The notes beneath the pieces are model-generated. The model was not told the origin of the DNA and made no database searches. It saw only the letters and a list, made by a program, of their open reading frames with translations. A stretch of DNA of 64,000 bases. It comes from Gracilariopsis chorda (taxonomy: Eukaryota; Rhodophyta; Florideophyceae; Gracilariales; Gracilariaceae). Positions 41,070 through 51,435 of this stretch are shown here, piece after piece (position 1 is the first letter of the stretch; each line of letters begins with the position of its first letter). The position numbers and the translations under genes are program-made. The stretch spans positions 118,876-182,875 of the forward strand of contig NBIV01000074.1 in assembly GCA_003194525.1 (NCBI GenBank). Direction: 5' to 3'.

Positions 41070-44000
41070 ATGGAATATGTTGCCTTGGTTGCTCCGGTTG
41101 TTAAAGTGGTTGAAAAGCTTGAAGCAATCGTAAATCGGTACTATGAACGAGGCGATATCATTGAAGACAATAGAAGGCAGCTTGGTCGTCTCATCCGACA
41201 GTATGCCGAAGCTGCGGAAATACTTCGGCAGCTTGAAACCTCGAAACATTTTGAAATTGACCGTGTTACAAGTGCAAGGTTACGTCTCTTCAAGATTGAT
41301 TTGGAAGAAGATGGGAAGACTCTTGAACAATGGAAGGAACCTATCAACAAGGCCAAGCGCACGAAAAGAGTTCGAAGAATGAAAGACGTACTAGATGAGT
41401 GCGAAGCAAGGAGCAAGGAGTTCTTCGAGTTTCTGAACGACAAAATCTCCCCAATGTTGTCAAGTCAACCTATGCGGCAAGACTATTACAAAGCGCGGAA
41501 TACGGTGCCACGGAACCCGCCGAGGCTGATACTGAACTATAATAGAAGCGATACATGCGAAGGCAAACTGAAAGATGCTGTTCTCTGCAAAGAAGAGGGC
41601 CAAGTTGTTGCTGTTCTTGCTTGTGGACAAGGCGGTGTTGGGAAGACATGTGCCTTGCGGGGTCTTGCTGGCGAAACAGAAGTCAAGAGTGCATTTCCTG
41701 GAGGACTTCTTTACATCCAACTTGGGAATGACGCGACGATGAAGAGCATTGTGGAAGGCATTGCGACCGTAGTGGACAAGACAGGGGGTGAGCAACTGGC
41801 TAAGAGTATAAGGGAAATGCCATTAGCAAAAGCAGCAGAGAAGGCCTCGGATTGGTTCTGTGCGCACACTTGTCTATTTCTCGTAGATGATATTTGGCGA
41901 GTGAATGGGATTGACTCGGGTGTGTTGACCACTCTTGAATCGATGATGAACGAGAAGAGTCGAATGATATACACAAGTAGAGATGAGCGTTTTCTAAATC
42001 GGGCTCATACAAGGATTGAATTTAGGAAGAAAGACACGCACGGGGAACTGTCGCGCAGGATGCTGATGAAGCATGCAGGATATGATGCAGAGTGTGACCT
42101 CAGCGAGGAGAACAAGAATGCATTCGAGGCTATTCTAGATATGTGTGACGGGCTTCCGCTTGCACATGGTATTGCTGGACGTTCAGTGTGGAATATCTCA
42201 CGCACGAAGAGCGCAGAGCAGAAACAAGACGCATGGTCAAAGTTTCACCAGGGCATATTGTCGCATCGAAACGATATGTATGATGTTACAATGGAGGGGT
42301 ACGGCAAATTGCCCAAGATCGTTGATGCTTCCCTCGAAGTTCTGGAAAGATGTAACAGTAGAGGAAGGTACTGCGAACGGTTTCGGGCTTTGTGCGTTCT
42401 TCAGAAGCAGGAGAGGGTTTCGACTCGAATGCTTCAGAAGTTGTGGGATACGGAGAACTTGGCTGATGCGGAACGAGTTGTGGACAGGTTCAAAGAAGTG
42501 TCCATTGCACAGAAACGGGAAGATGGGGGCTTGGTATACATTCAGTTGCATGACATTGTTCTCGATATTGCGACTCGAATGGCGGAAGGAAGAAGTGAGA
42601 GACACAAAATCTTTCGAGATCTGGTTTACAGTTACACTCCACCCCTTCGGTGGGGTGACACTTCGTTTGAGTGGTGGGAGACAGAAGATGACGGCTACAT
42701 TCACGACAATGTATGTCGACTTCTTTGGAATACCGGACATGCGTGTCAACTGATGTGGCTGTTGTCAAAGCCACAATGGATCGCAAAGCGTTTCGTGAAG
42801 AAAGGAATCTACGCCGTTGAGCAGGACCTCAAGCATGGCATAGCCCTCGCAGAGAACGGCAATTACGGGTATGCGAATCACAAGGAGCATCTAGATATGG
42901 TAGGCAGAGCTGCGCGCCTGGCCCACACTACAGTCGCCACGAACCCTCGTGAAGTTTGGTTTCAACTGCACGGGCGTTTGCTGTTGCACGCAACAAAATG
43001 CGAGCAGACGAAGAAGTTTGTGGAGGAAATTGAGAAGTGCGCGCCGCGACCATGGGTAAAAGGATCTTTGGGAATTTTGCCAGCCCCAGGTGCTGCCGAG
43101 GAAATTATCAAACTGCCTGTATGCGCAAGCAGCATAACAGTAGAGGACGATGAAACATGGATCTTCTGGAGGTCTGACGGTGGAATGGGTGTCTCAAAGC
43201 ACACGAGAACGAGTGGTGTGTGCGACCATCACCCTTTGGTCATGAAAGAAGAGGACAAGCCGAGGCTACTCGATGTTGACTGCGAAACATTCGCCAAAAT
43301 GGGCGATCGGAGAAGCTTTGTGACAGCGCATGGCAACGGCAGAATTGTGACGTGGAATAGAGATACGGGGGAGATGGAGCGAGAGGTGGAGTGCCTCGGA
43401 TACATTTCAGATGCTGTATGGATGTTGATTGGGTTTAGCTGTGACGGGACACGAGTGGCGTCCACTTCTTCACAAGACGATACCCGAGTATGGGATACAT
43501 GCAGCGGTGAGGCGATGGGGGCACCGCTCGTGGGCCACACAGCGTTTGTGATATGTGTTGCGTTTAGCTCCAACAGAAATGTGCTTGTGACGGGGTCCGA
43601 CGACAATACGGTGCGCGTGTGGAACGCGCAGAGCGGGGAGGCGCTGACGGCGCCGCTCGTCGGTCACACTGATTGGGTTTCGTGCGTGGCTGTGAGCGCG
43701 GACGGCAGGCGCATTGTGTCGGGGTCACGGGACAAGACGGTGCGCGTGTGGAACGCGCAGAGCGGGGAGGCGCTGACGGCGCCGCTCGTCGGTCACACTG
43801 ATTGGGTTTCGTGCGTGGCTGTGAGCGCGGACGGCACGCGCATTGTGTCGGGGTCACGGGACAAGACGGTGCGCGTGTGGAACGCGCAGAGCGGGGAGGC
43901 GCTGACGCCGCCGCTCGTCGGTCACACTGCTTCGGTTGTGTGCGTGGCTGTGAGCGCGGACGGCACGCGCATTGTGTCGGGGGCTCTGGACAAGACGGTA

Positions 44001-45014
44001 CGCGTGTGGAACGCGCAGAGCGGGGAGGCGCTGACGGTGCCGCCCGTCGGTCACACTGATTGGGTTTCGTGCGTGGCTGTGAGCGCGGACGGCAAGCGCA
44101 TTGTGTCGGGGTCTTGGGATAAGACGGTGCGCGTGTGGAACGCGCAGAGCGGGGAGGCGCTGACGGCGCCGCTCGTCGGTCACACTGATTGGGTTTCGTG
44201 CGTGGCTGTGAGCGCGGACGGCAAGCGCATTGTGTCGGGGTCTTGGGACAAGACGGTGCGCGTGTGGAACGCGGAGAGCGGGGAGGCGCTGACGGCGCCG
44301 CTCGTCGGTCACACTGATTGGGTTCGGTGCGTGGCTGTGAGCGCGGACGGCACGCGCATTGTGTCGGGGGCTCTGGACAAGACGGTTCGCGTGTGGAACG
44401 CGCAGAGCGGGGAGGCGCTGACGCCGCGGCTCGTCGGTCACACTCATGACGTTTCGTACGTGGCTGTGAGCGCAGACGGCAGGCGCATTGTGTCGGGGTC
44501 ACGGGACAAGACGGTGCGCGTGTGGAACGCGGAGAGCGGGGAGGCGCTGACGGCGCCGCTCGTCGGTCACACTGATTGGGTTCGGTGCGTGGCTGTGAGC
44601 GCGGACGGCACGCGCATTGTGTCGGGGTCTTGGGACAAGACGGTGCGCGTGTGGAACGCGGAAGACGGGAGATCGATGTTTGTGCAGGAATGTGAGGCGA
44701 AACGTGTAGCGGTGGACGCGCACGGTTCGAAAGTTGTGACGGTTAGTCGACGGGACGTGAGCAGTTTGTGGGACGTGAGCAGCGGAGAGTGTGCGATGAC
44801 GTCGACGCATGCGGCGTGGCAGCCGACCGTCGCCGCGCTCGACCTGTCGTGGTCCCAAGTGCAGTCGTGGAAATTCGCCGGCCAACGGGAAGTGCGCGAT
44901 GGAGGCGAGGCGGGACCACTGCTGGCCACGTGTGAATGCGAGGTTGCAAATTTCAACGGTGGTGACATGTATTTCTCCCGCGATTTTGACAGAAGGTGCC
45001 GAATAATTCGCTGA
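41070..45014 (+). CDS. NB-ARC/WD40 NLR-like receptor protein
   Basis: The ATG at 41070 gives 1314 residues without interruption. The frame is open 59 codons upstream but only with non-ATG codons and Cys-rich sequence, so 41070 is preferred. Residues 1-135 are helical, like the coiled-coil or four-helix N-terminus of plant NLRs. NB-ARC follows: P-loop GQGGVGKT at about 186-193, kinase-2 LFLVDDIW ending at 276, RNBS-B SRMIYTSRDE, GLPL at 361-364 and an LHD in the MHD position at 493-495. A linker leads to a WD40 propeller from about residue 760. Nine units of exactly 43 residues (822-1200) are almost identical (GHT...V..VAVSADG.RIVSG..DKTVRVWNA). This class of STAND ATPase senses a ligand by its repeats and oligomerises on ATP binding; a role in immunity or self-recognition is inferred. 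No intron is seen. It is the only clear host gene here. Confidence 0.93.
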   Translation: MEYVALVAPVVKVVEKLEAIVNRYYERGDIIEDNRRQLGRLIRQYAEAAEILRQLETSKHFEIDRVTSARLRLFKIDLEEDGKTLEQWKEPINKAKRTKRVRRMKDVLDECEARSKEFFEFLNDKISPMLSSQPMRQDYYKARNTVPRNPPRLILNYNRSDTCEGKLKDAVLCKEEGQVVAVLACGQGGVGKTCALRGLAGETEVKSAFPGGLLYIQLGNDATMKSIVEGIATVVDKTGGEQLAKSIREMPLAKAAEKASDWFCAHTCLFLVDDIWRVNGIDSGVLTTLESMMNEKSRMIYTSRDERFLNRAHTRIEFRKKDTHGELSRRMLMKHAGYDAECDLSEENKNAFEAILDMCDGLPLAHGIAGRSVWNISRTKSAEQKQDAWSKFHQGILSHRNDMYDVTMEGYGKLPKIVDASLEVLERCNSRGRYCERFRALCVLQKQERVSTRMLQKLWDTENLADAERVVDRFKEVSIAQKREDGGLVYIQLHDIVLDIATRMAEGRSERHKIFRDLVYSYTPPLRWGDTSFEWWETEDDGYIHDNVCRLLWNTGHACQLMWLLSKPQWIAKRFVKKGIYAVEQDLKHGIALAENGNYGYANHKEHLDMVGRAARLAHTTVATNPREVWFQLHGRLLLHATKCEQTKKFVEEIEKCAPRPWVKGSLGILPAPGAAEEIIKLPVCASSITVEDDETWIFWRSDGGMGVSKHTRTSGVCDHHPLVMKEEDKPRLLDVDCETFAKMGDRRSFVTAHGNGRIVTWNRDTGEMEREVECLGYISDAVWMLIGFSCDGTRVASTSSQDDTRVWDTCSGEAMGAPLVGHTAFVICVAFSSNRNVLVTGSDDNTVRVWNAQSGEALTAPLVGHTDWVSCVAVSADGRRIVSGSRDKTVRVWNAQSGEALTAPLVGHTDWVSCVAVSADGTRIVSGSRDKTVRVWNAQSGEALTPPLVGHTASVVCVAVSADGTRIVSGALDKTVRVWNAQSGEALTVPPVGHTDWVSCVAVSADGKRIVSGSWDKTVRVWNAQSGEALTAPLVGHTDWVSCVAVSADGKRIVSGSWDKTVRVWNAESGEALTAPLVGHTDWVRCVAVSADGTRIVSGALDKTVRVWNAQSGEALTPRLVGHTHDVSYVAVSADGRRIVSGSRDKTVRVWNAESGEALTAPLVGHTDWVRCVAVSADGTRIVSGSWDKTVRVWNAEDGRSMFVQECEAKRVAVDAHGSKVVTVSRRDVSSLWDVSSGECAMTSTHAAWQPTVAALDLSWSQVQSWKFAGQREVRDGGEAGPLLATCECEVANFNGGDMYFSRDFDRRCRIIR
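43533..44693 (+). repeat. Nine tandem 129-bp WD40 units
   Basis: Units start every 129 bases from 43533 (GGC CAC ACA) through 44565. Units 2 to 9 are nearly identical in DNA, including synonymous sites, so they were amplified or homogenised recently. Differences cluster at few codons: the two residues after GHT (DW, AS, HD), the residue after V (S, R, V), the one before RIVSG (R, T, K), the pair before DKT (SR, SW, AL), and the TAP/TPP/TVP/TPR positions. Confidence 0.92.
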
Positions 45015-46524
45015 CGAGGAGCTGACGGCAGCCATGCCTCGACGATGCGTTTAGTTGCGTGCGTCGCAGTCCGGCCACTTGCACCTCAACCACAGTTGGT
45101 GACAGAGCACACTTCTTTGCTGTTCAAAGCATTATCGTACGTGACTTCTTGCTTGTACTACTGTCATTAGTACCGTTGAATCAACATCTCTCGGACACCG
45201 GCGGCATCTTGCACCGCGTATTGCACTTTACTAGATTACAGTTACGTTCACGGCGACAGCGCCATGCATTGAGCTTGTACTCAACATAAAACGCTCCAGC
45301 GCTATCAACCATTCGCTTCACGTAATCGTCGTCATCCGCGCAATCTTGCACCTCACACAACCTTCTACTTGCGCTGACACTTTCTGCGCATTCCACGGAA
45401 CGCTTGCACTACTCCGCAACGGGTGCATGTCGTTCTGCGTGGGTCATTTGAATGAGTGAGAGCCGTGCTTCTCCCGGATGAGTGCAGCCCTCTCAGAGAG
45501 AGTCATTCGAATGTTTTTGAGCACAACCATTTTCGTTGCGACTATAAATCACAATCGGCCACATCACCATTTCGTAGTGCACACTCATCTACTCTTCAGC
45601 CGGCGTCGCTAACAAATATGCCGTTTCGGGCTGCCAAAGTGCATTTCAACGCCAGTTCCATCATACGCTGTGCACACCATCGATCACAGAAACAGCTCAA
45701 GCCCCAATTTGTCGCTGAGAAATCGACTGACAATCGCAATCTCCAAACCTCTCCCACATCGTGTGACAATTGAGACCACAATGATTCAACCCAGTGCAAC
45801 TGCAGCACATCGCACCAAATTGTATAAAACGACCATTCCCATCGAACTCGCCGTACCTCTGCAACCATTCTCAGAACCAGACATGGCACTCGGTACGAAT
45901 GACAGAGTCGCACCCGCCATAGCGGCGAAAGCACAAACTTGAAGAACAAAACCAGCGAATGGCCCCCGCAAAAGAATGCTTGAGAAGTAGAAGTGGACAT
46001 TGCTAGTGAATTGTAGTCGCGTGTCCAGCGATATTAGATTCCACAGCAGGGTTTCAAAAATGCCAGCTCCAGGCTAGAATTTGCGCACGGTTAGCGATTG
46101 AAGGCGCTGCCACCACGGTTACTCCACCTGGAGTCTTACAATGAGCAAACGGAATGTGTGCACCTTCAGTTACAATTGATTCTAAAGACCCACTTGGCAC
46201 ATACCAAGGGATACCGTTGGTACCCGTGATACAATCCCCGTTTCAAGAGGCGAGTCGGACCAGCGATTGTTTATAGTATATTCATGAAGATGATCCTCGT
46301 TCCTCTACAGGCAGCCCGTGTACGTCATTCTACAACCACATCCTCCGCTGGGCATTTTTTCGGCCGTATTTTTTCTCTTTACCGTCTTCCTCAAGATTTT
46401 TCCGTGGATGGCTAAAAGTTGACGATTGGAAGAATATTTGTTCGGTGGTAGCATTTCAAGTAGTCATCCGAAAGCCAAAAATATGTCAGTGTCTAGGAGA
46501 GATAAGTAGTTGTCGCTGTTATCC
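45015..46524. other. No gene recognised downstream of the NLR gene
   Basis: Short frames at 45059-45289, 45456-45773 and 45596-46000 (-) lack recognisable motifs. Repeated pieces ending in CACTCATTC-type sequence are simple. It may contain the NLR 3' end; a polyadenylation signal is not clear by eye. Confidence 0.5.
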
Positions 46525-46740
46525 CTAATTCGGCCTTAGTACACGAATTACTAGTCTCTTATCGCGAACCCCAGGCTTCGAAACGATATACGTATCAAAA
46601 GCAATAAGGATGGAGTTCGGCAACGAGCGTAAGATGTACGAACAACTGGCTAGTGCCTTGTTGAGAGCCCTATGCTTCGAACTAGCATTGAGGTCCCGCA
46701 AAGAGCGCATGAGTGGCCAAAATTGGTGTGCTTTGTTCAA
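46525..46740 (-). CDS. Short hypothetical ORF
   Basis: 71 codons on the minus strand with a helical, hydrophobic middle (ALNKALASCSYILRSLPNSILIAFDTYIV). Not recognised. It may be a fragment of a larger decayed frame or chance. Confidence 0.15.
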   Translation of the reverse strand: MNKAHQFWPLMRSLRDLNASSKHRALNKALASCSYILRSLPNSILIAFDTYIVSKPGVRDKRLVIRVLRPN

Positions 46741-46946
46741 ATCTTAACAAATTGAATAGTATGTGGATTTGGGACGTTCTTGGTTTTTCTTTCGCTTTTT
46801 AGCTTTGTGAAGGGTGAGCTCGAAAACCCCGATTGGCTCACGAAGCTTACTTGAGCTGTTCTGCTCAAAGCCGTTCTTGACAACCCTGATCGAGTGATAG
46901 AGCTCTATATCAGGCTCTGTTCAGACGTGTTCTATGACGGGGTGAG

Positions 46947-47154
46947 TGTAACGGAACGGTAGAGAGTTTTACCTGTACCCCTAACCAGTTCACTTTGTTA
47001 TCGTTGTAGTTCTGTTTTATTCGTTAGTATTTAGTTGAAGAACGTTATTCTTCTGTGGAAGAGCTAAAACTACATACAGGCTTGTAGACCTGGATCTGGC
47101 AAGAGCTCAGCCAGATCGAGGCCACGACCACTCCGAACTCTTTCGTTTGTTACA
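46947..47154. repeat. Possible solitary LTR (TGTAAC...GTTACA)
   Basis: A 208-base block begins TGTAACGGAACGG and ends TTTGTTACA, giving a perfect 6-bp terminal inverted repeat TGTAAC/GTTACA. The 5 bases on each side (GTGAG and CCTAG) do not match, and no second copy lies in the window. It may be one end of a deleted element or chance. Confidence 0.25.
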
Positions 47155-48722
47155 CCTAGGCACTAGTACTGACAGTATCTACAAATGTAAGAACGAAGCT
47201 CAAACCCATCGGGTTCAAGTTCTTCTCAGACCTTCACAATGTGTGAAGTTCACACGCTGCTTCACCTAAATTGTCTCTTTATAAGGGTGAGTTCATGCTT
47301 TCTTGCCATCGCACTGGAGCGGTGCAGGTGAGGGGTAGAAACGAGCAGACAACAATAAAACATTCATTGTCATTTTTTTGACTACGGAACCGGCTCAAGA
47401 GTGTAACACTCCGTTATCCACACTACTAGAAGTCTTGAAAACATCGAGAATACTTTGTTACAATTCCAGCCGATTTGCAAAATGCTAGACAGGCATTGTG
47501 ATAATCAGTTGCTGCAAGCATTGCACAATTCGGTTCTTTCTCTCTTTTACGAGTACACTAGTTTATTCCTACATAGTGCAGAACGCTTCAATTGAAAGTA
47601 GCGTTCTCTCACTAGGAAGCCCAGCATTCGTTCAGGCCACTTTCTGAAGATTTCAAAAATCCCCAGTCCTTGTCGTTCTTGTGTAGTTGGTAAGCAAAGT
47701 CTTCTTGACAAGGGCCTCAATGGACATCTTAAAACATAATGGTCCACATCGTTTAGCACATACGGCCTATGCCTGGAAACCAATCATCGTTTCGATAAAT
47801 AAGATCCCAAAAGACGCAAGCATGGTGTGTGACCCATTGCTAGTTGCGATAAAGCAACATCGGCTGCGCGTTGAGATGCCATCCTATCGAGTTCCTTAGG
47901 GATACAAAGTATAATCGAGACAAAATGTTGTTTCTTTGTCACTCTTCTTTTCTCATCTGCGTGATCAACTGGGACGACCGATCCGAGAGGTCGTTCAACT
48001 CGTCCAGGCGGTTCGTCAGCTTGCAGGTTGCCGACCTGGGTGGAGAGTCGTGAAAAGGACCCCGTCCAGCTGCACGTACGCAGTCGGTCACGAGCCTGTT
48101 GTCAGAAGGAGATCCAAGCACCGTTTCCCTGAATTTTTCCCTCGAAGGAAAGGCTCCAAAGAAGCCTCTGAACGGGGTTTTCCGGGGTTTTCTCGGAGGA
48201 CTACGCTTGGATCGGATGATATTACAAGCTACGCGCCGGTTCTTATGTCTGATGTCGCCGATGATATGAGAATTGGGCGAAAAGACGTCGTCAATGGTTT
48301 CTATGGCGGCCAATGCGGTACATGTGAAGCGCCTTGTCGTGGTGTGCCCCTTAACCAACGATCTCTAGAGGATGAATGAAGAGGTGCAGAGAAGAAGGCG
48401 ATAGTCGTCGGAAACGAAACGCTTCAGCGGTTGAAGACACCTACGGGACCTAATACTTTCTTCGTATCATATGTAGGCCAGTGAGTGTAGCACGGCTACT
48501 GGTTTGTGGTTCGAGGCTATGGTATAGGAGTAGGTATTATAAGCTGTCGGGGTTCTTAGCAAACCCCCGCGCTACGAGGAATTAATGCATGCGTGTTCGT
48601 AAAACAAAGAGAGAGAGAGAACTGGAACGACAATTTGATCCTTCTTCTTCTTCTTCTTCTTCTTCTTCTTCTTTCTTTAGTATGGTCCGTCGCTCCTAAT
48701 TTCGAAGCGACAGGAGATCTAT
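47155..48722. other. No gene recognised; simple repeats near the right end
   Basis: Frames on both strands at 47936-48379 are about 140 codons each and overlap; neither is recognisable. A GA run lies at 48608-48620 and a CTT microsatellite at 48641-48672. Confidence 0.5.
48641..48672 (+). repeat. CTT trinucleotide microsatellite
   Basis: About ten uninterrupted CTT units, followed by TTCTTTAG. Close to the 3' end of the minus-strand LINE remnant, so it may mark that element's 3' tail (GAA repeats on its strand). Confidence 0.9.
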
Positions 48723-49600
48723 CTAATTACAGGTGGTTCTCTCTCTTGAAGAATGCCAAAAACTTTTAATTATTTCTAAAAGCGATTTGTCTCCTCTTCC
48801 TCTAGCCGCGGCGAGTTTATTGCGACGGGTTCCGTCAGTGCGCGGACAGCGGAACAGAACGTGATCCACATTTTTCTTGACTGCTGTACCACACTCACAA
48901 CGCACTACTTCCTTGTTCAGATAGGAACCCACTGGATGTAAGGAAGGGGCATGCCTCGTCGCAAACTGAGCGAGCGTTACTTCTGCTGTTCTTGCCTCTT
49001 TTGCCTCCTATTCCACACTACTCCTCAAAACACTTTTGCTCTTGCTCTTCTCTTTTAGCTGCACTTTCACGCCCGCAAAATCCACCGGCACCAAGTTGCT
49101 GTTCCAGTGGCAGCTTAAGTCCATACTTTGCAAGTCTATCCACCCGCTCGTTTTCCGGTGTACTGCAGTGGCTGCGAACCCAAACAACATAGACCTTGCA
49201 TCGTTTGCCGAGTGCATGAAGCTTGAGAGCTAAGCGCTGCAATCCAGTGCACTGAGAACGAACATGTCCTTGCAGCCCTTCGACAACTGCATAAGAATCC
49301 ATGAAGATTCTTATGAACTTCTCGGTTTCCTCGCTAATTGTCTAGCTCTGCATCCATTGCGCGAATCTCTGCTGTGTAGGAGAAAAAATTGAATCCCGCA
49401 GGCAATACTTCGCTTTCCGTATACAGTGAATCCTCCCGCCATATTTCATACGCTGCTGCTCCAACTTTTCCTTGTGGCAAAGATTGGACTTCCAAAGAGT
49501 GTCCGTCTGAATCAATGGCAGAGGTATCGTTCTCCATCTTGTACGCCATTTTATAATCGTCATGGTAGTGAATCCACAAGGTCGGTTATGTACCCTGGCT
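48723..49600 (-). pseudogene. 3' end of a non-LTR retrotransposon (RNase H and CCHC-type finger)
   Basis: Read on the minus strand, 49545-49334 gives an RNase H start with GKVGAAAYEIWRED and SYTAEIRAMDAEL (Glu). 49302-49018 gives FMDSYAVVEGLQG (Asp) and VYVVWVRSHCSTPENERVDRLAKYG, which matches the WV.GH.....N..AD.LA end of LINE RNase H. 48932-48723 gives a zinc finger VVRCECGTAVKKNVDHVLFRCP, common at the end of LINE ORF2. Frameshifts separate the pieces. The order RNase H then finger fits RNase H-bearing LINE clades such as I or Tad types. No RT is left. Confidence 0.7.
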
Positions 49601-49690
49601 TCTACGAAACACTTCAACGCATGAGTCGTTCGAGGCTGTGCTTGAAATGTAGTTCACAGTTCCCGCAAACCAGCCATCGTCCCAACAAAC
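49560..49690 (-). other. Tudor/Agenet-like coding stretch (decayed)
   Basis: One minus-strand frame reads RVAVCWDDGWFAGTV, then a short linker with one stop, then LWIHYHDDYKMAYKM. The spacing of V-W-DDGW-G-V and a later HYxDD is like Tudor/Agenet-type chromatin readers. It directly follows the protease-bearing fragment at 49703-50494 and overlaps the start of the LINE remnant. The match is by pattern only. Confidence 0.3.
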
Positions 49691-49702
49691 TGCTACTCTC
49701 TT

Positions 49703-50494
49703 TCACCGATCAGCCACGTCTCCTTCATATTTCTCTACACAACCGTCACACCAAATGTTGCAATCTCCTTTAGGTTGTCTTTGGATCAACAAGCGTGTTG
49801 CCGTGGCTTGTTCTTCCGCTGGGTCATCTTTACTGCACGGTGTGCATTCAAGCGTTATGTTCGTCAGAGTTAGAAGCCCAACCTCCTCCGGCAGTTGCTT
49901 TCGGTGTCCCAGTTGCAGAATGCCTTTCTGTGCCAGGTATGCCTCGGCAACGCGTTTTAATGTGGATCTGCGTTTGCAGATGCGTCGGTTCACGAGACAG
50001 AATAGCTCTTTCATTAGCAGAGTAGTGCTGTCCTGCCTCATGGTTTCTCGTAAAGCACCGCCGCTTTCGTCTTTTATAGCGTTGAGTGCCGTCATTTTCT
50101 TGTTTCCTTTCCAGCTAGCGTGAATGATAAATTGTTTGTTTTCGAGGCGTAGTGATATGACATTTGTTCTGTGGATGCCGTAAGAGTTGTACGGGTAAAG
50201 CCAGTTCTTATCGAAGATTGCGTCATATCCGTAAAGTGGACAGATGGCAAACCATCTTATCTCTTTGAGTTGTCTCATATCTGATGTGACACCTTCTTTG
50301 TCAATCTCTTCAAGGACAGTAGTTGCTCCATTCGCCATATCTGCATGGTAGAGTGTTCTGATTGTAGATATTACCACGCATTTAGCGAAAGATTTAGAAA
50401 AGTAGCTCATTTTGGATCCTTTATCAAACAACGCGTTAATGTTTTTTCCGTTTACGTGTGCTTCTGCAAGTGACGGTCCTGGTACTGGGGTCTC
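49703..50494 (-). pseudogene. Retroviral-type aspartic protease region of a gypsy-like element
   Basis: On the minus strand the frame from 50494 gives AHVNGKNINALFDKGSKMSYFSKSFA, which fits the protease pattern (usual D-[ST]-G-A changed to DKGS), then a NGATTVLEEI flap-like segment and YDAIFDKNWLYPYN, where gypsy proteases have LG..WL. A linker and CNIWCDGCVEKYEG end it. The frame continues rightward through 50722, but there it only shadows the element-D LTR. Copia element D interrupts it at 50495; gag-like fragments at 55080-55445 may be its other half. Confidence 0.55.
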
Positions 50495-50630
50495 TGTAGA
50501 CGGACGCAGAATTGTTCTGGTCCACTGATTGGAACGTGCGGCACGAGCCACACGTTCCAACAGTATAAATAAAGGGCCCCCTTCTGTACCCCTTTGGATG
50601 GAAGGGGGCAAGGAGAGAGAAACAGCTACA
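50495..50630 (+). repeat. Element D 5' LTR
   Basis: Starts TGTAGACGG and ends ACAGCTACA (inverted repeat TGTAG/CTACA). It contains TATAAATAAA at 50564-50573. Upstream is a perfect 8-bp inverted repeat GGAACGTG (50531-50538) / CACGTTCC (50551-50558), each arm with ACGTG, a likely factor-binding palindrome. The left border is deduced from the TG and inverted repeat because the 3' LTR is missing. Confidence 0.7.
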
Positions 50631-50640
50631 TGGTAGCATC
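50631..50640 (+). other. Element D primer binding site
   Basis: TGGTAGCATC abuts the LTR end, identical to element C. Confidence 0.75.
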
Positions 50641-51039
50641 GCTCTGGGTGAACCGACACCCAGGCGATTATAGAGCCGTACATACAAAACATATCAATAA
50701 CAGCCGCCGCCGAGCGCCCCATCAGCCTCAGCGCGAACGAATATAATCAAGAGCCTCACGAGTGCATCCCTGCGCCGCGCTACCATGACTCAGAAGTCAA
50801 CCCCCTCACCTCGGCGCCGCTCGTGCCCGTGGCCTCTACGCTGCGCGCCTAGGAGCTTCTACGCCGGATATCCGCCAGCGCGCCGCTTTACCTATAAGCC
50901 TTCCCCTCCGACGCTACGCCAAAGTTCTCTTTCTCTCCTCCCCTGTCGTGCCGCCGCGCTGCTTCAGAGCCCTACCGCTCTAACGCTCCCCCTTTCCCCC
51001 CCCCCGCGGCACTAAGGACGAAGAACCGGACCTTTCTCC

Positions 51040-51435
51040 CCCCCCCGGACACCGACAAAGAAGAGTGTGCTCTCCGTCCTCCCGCCTGGCACTAAGGCAG
51101 GTGTGCGCTCTGCCACCTTCCTCCCCCCTCGCGGACACCGAAAAAGAAGAGTGTGCCCCTTTCCACCCCGGCCGGGCATTAAGGGCAAGAGTGCGCCCGC
51201 TCTGCCACCTTCCCCCCCCCCGCGGACACCGACAAAGAAGAGTGTGCCCCCCCCCAAACCCCGCCCGGGATTAAGGGCAAATGTGCGCCCGCTCTGCCAC
51301 CTTCCCCCCCCCCCCCCCCGCGGACACCAACAAAGAAGAGTGTGCCCCCCACCCCCCCGGCATTAAGGGCAAGTGTGCGCCCGCTCTGCCACCTTCCCCC
51401 CCCCCCGCGGACACCAACAAAGAAGAGCGTGCCCC
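51040..51435 (+). repeat. Tandem repeat array in element D leader
   Basis: Five imperfect units of 85-98 bases. Each has a C-run, then GCGGACACCGACAAAGAAGA, then GTGTGCCCCC and GCATTAAGGGCAAGTGTGCG. Units start near 51045, 51133, 51223, 51321 and 51407. The unit sequence is unrelated to that in element C, but position, period, base composition and variable C-runs are alike. Confidence 0.85.

Noticed and set aside
43564-44502. 312-codon ORF on the minus strand, Pro/Ser/Arg/Gln-rich repeats
   Set aside because: It mirrors the tandem WD40 units; the 129-bp repeat keeps a shadow frame open on the other strand.
47936-48379. Overlapping 140-codon ORFs on both strands
   Set aside because: Neither has known motifs, and each is explained by the other as a shadow; length is near the chance level.
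50495-50722. N-terminal part of the minus-strand protease ORF
   Set aside because: It is antisense to the element D LTR and leader, so the real fragment begins at 50494.
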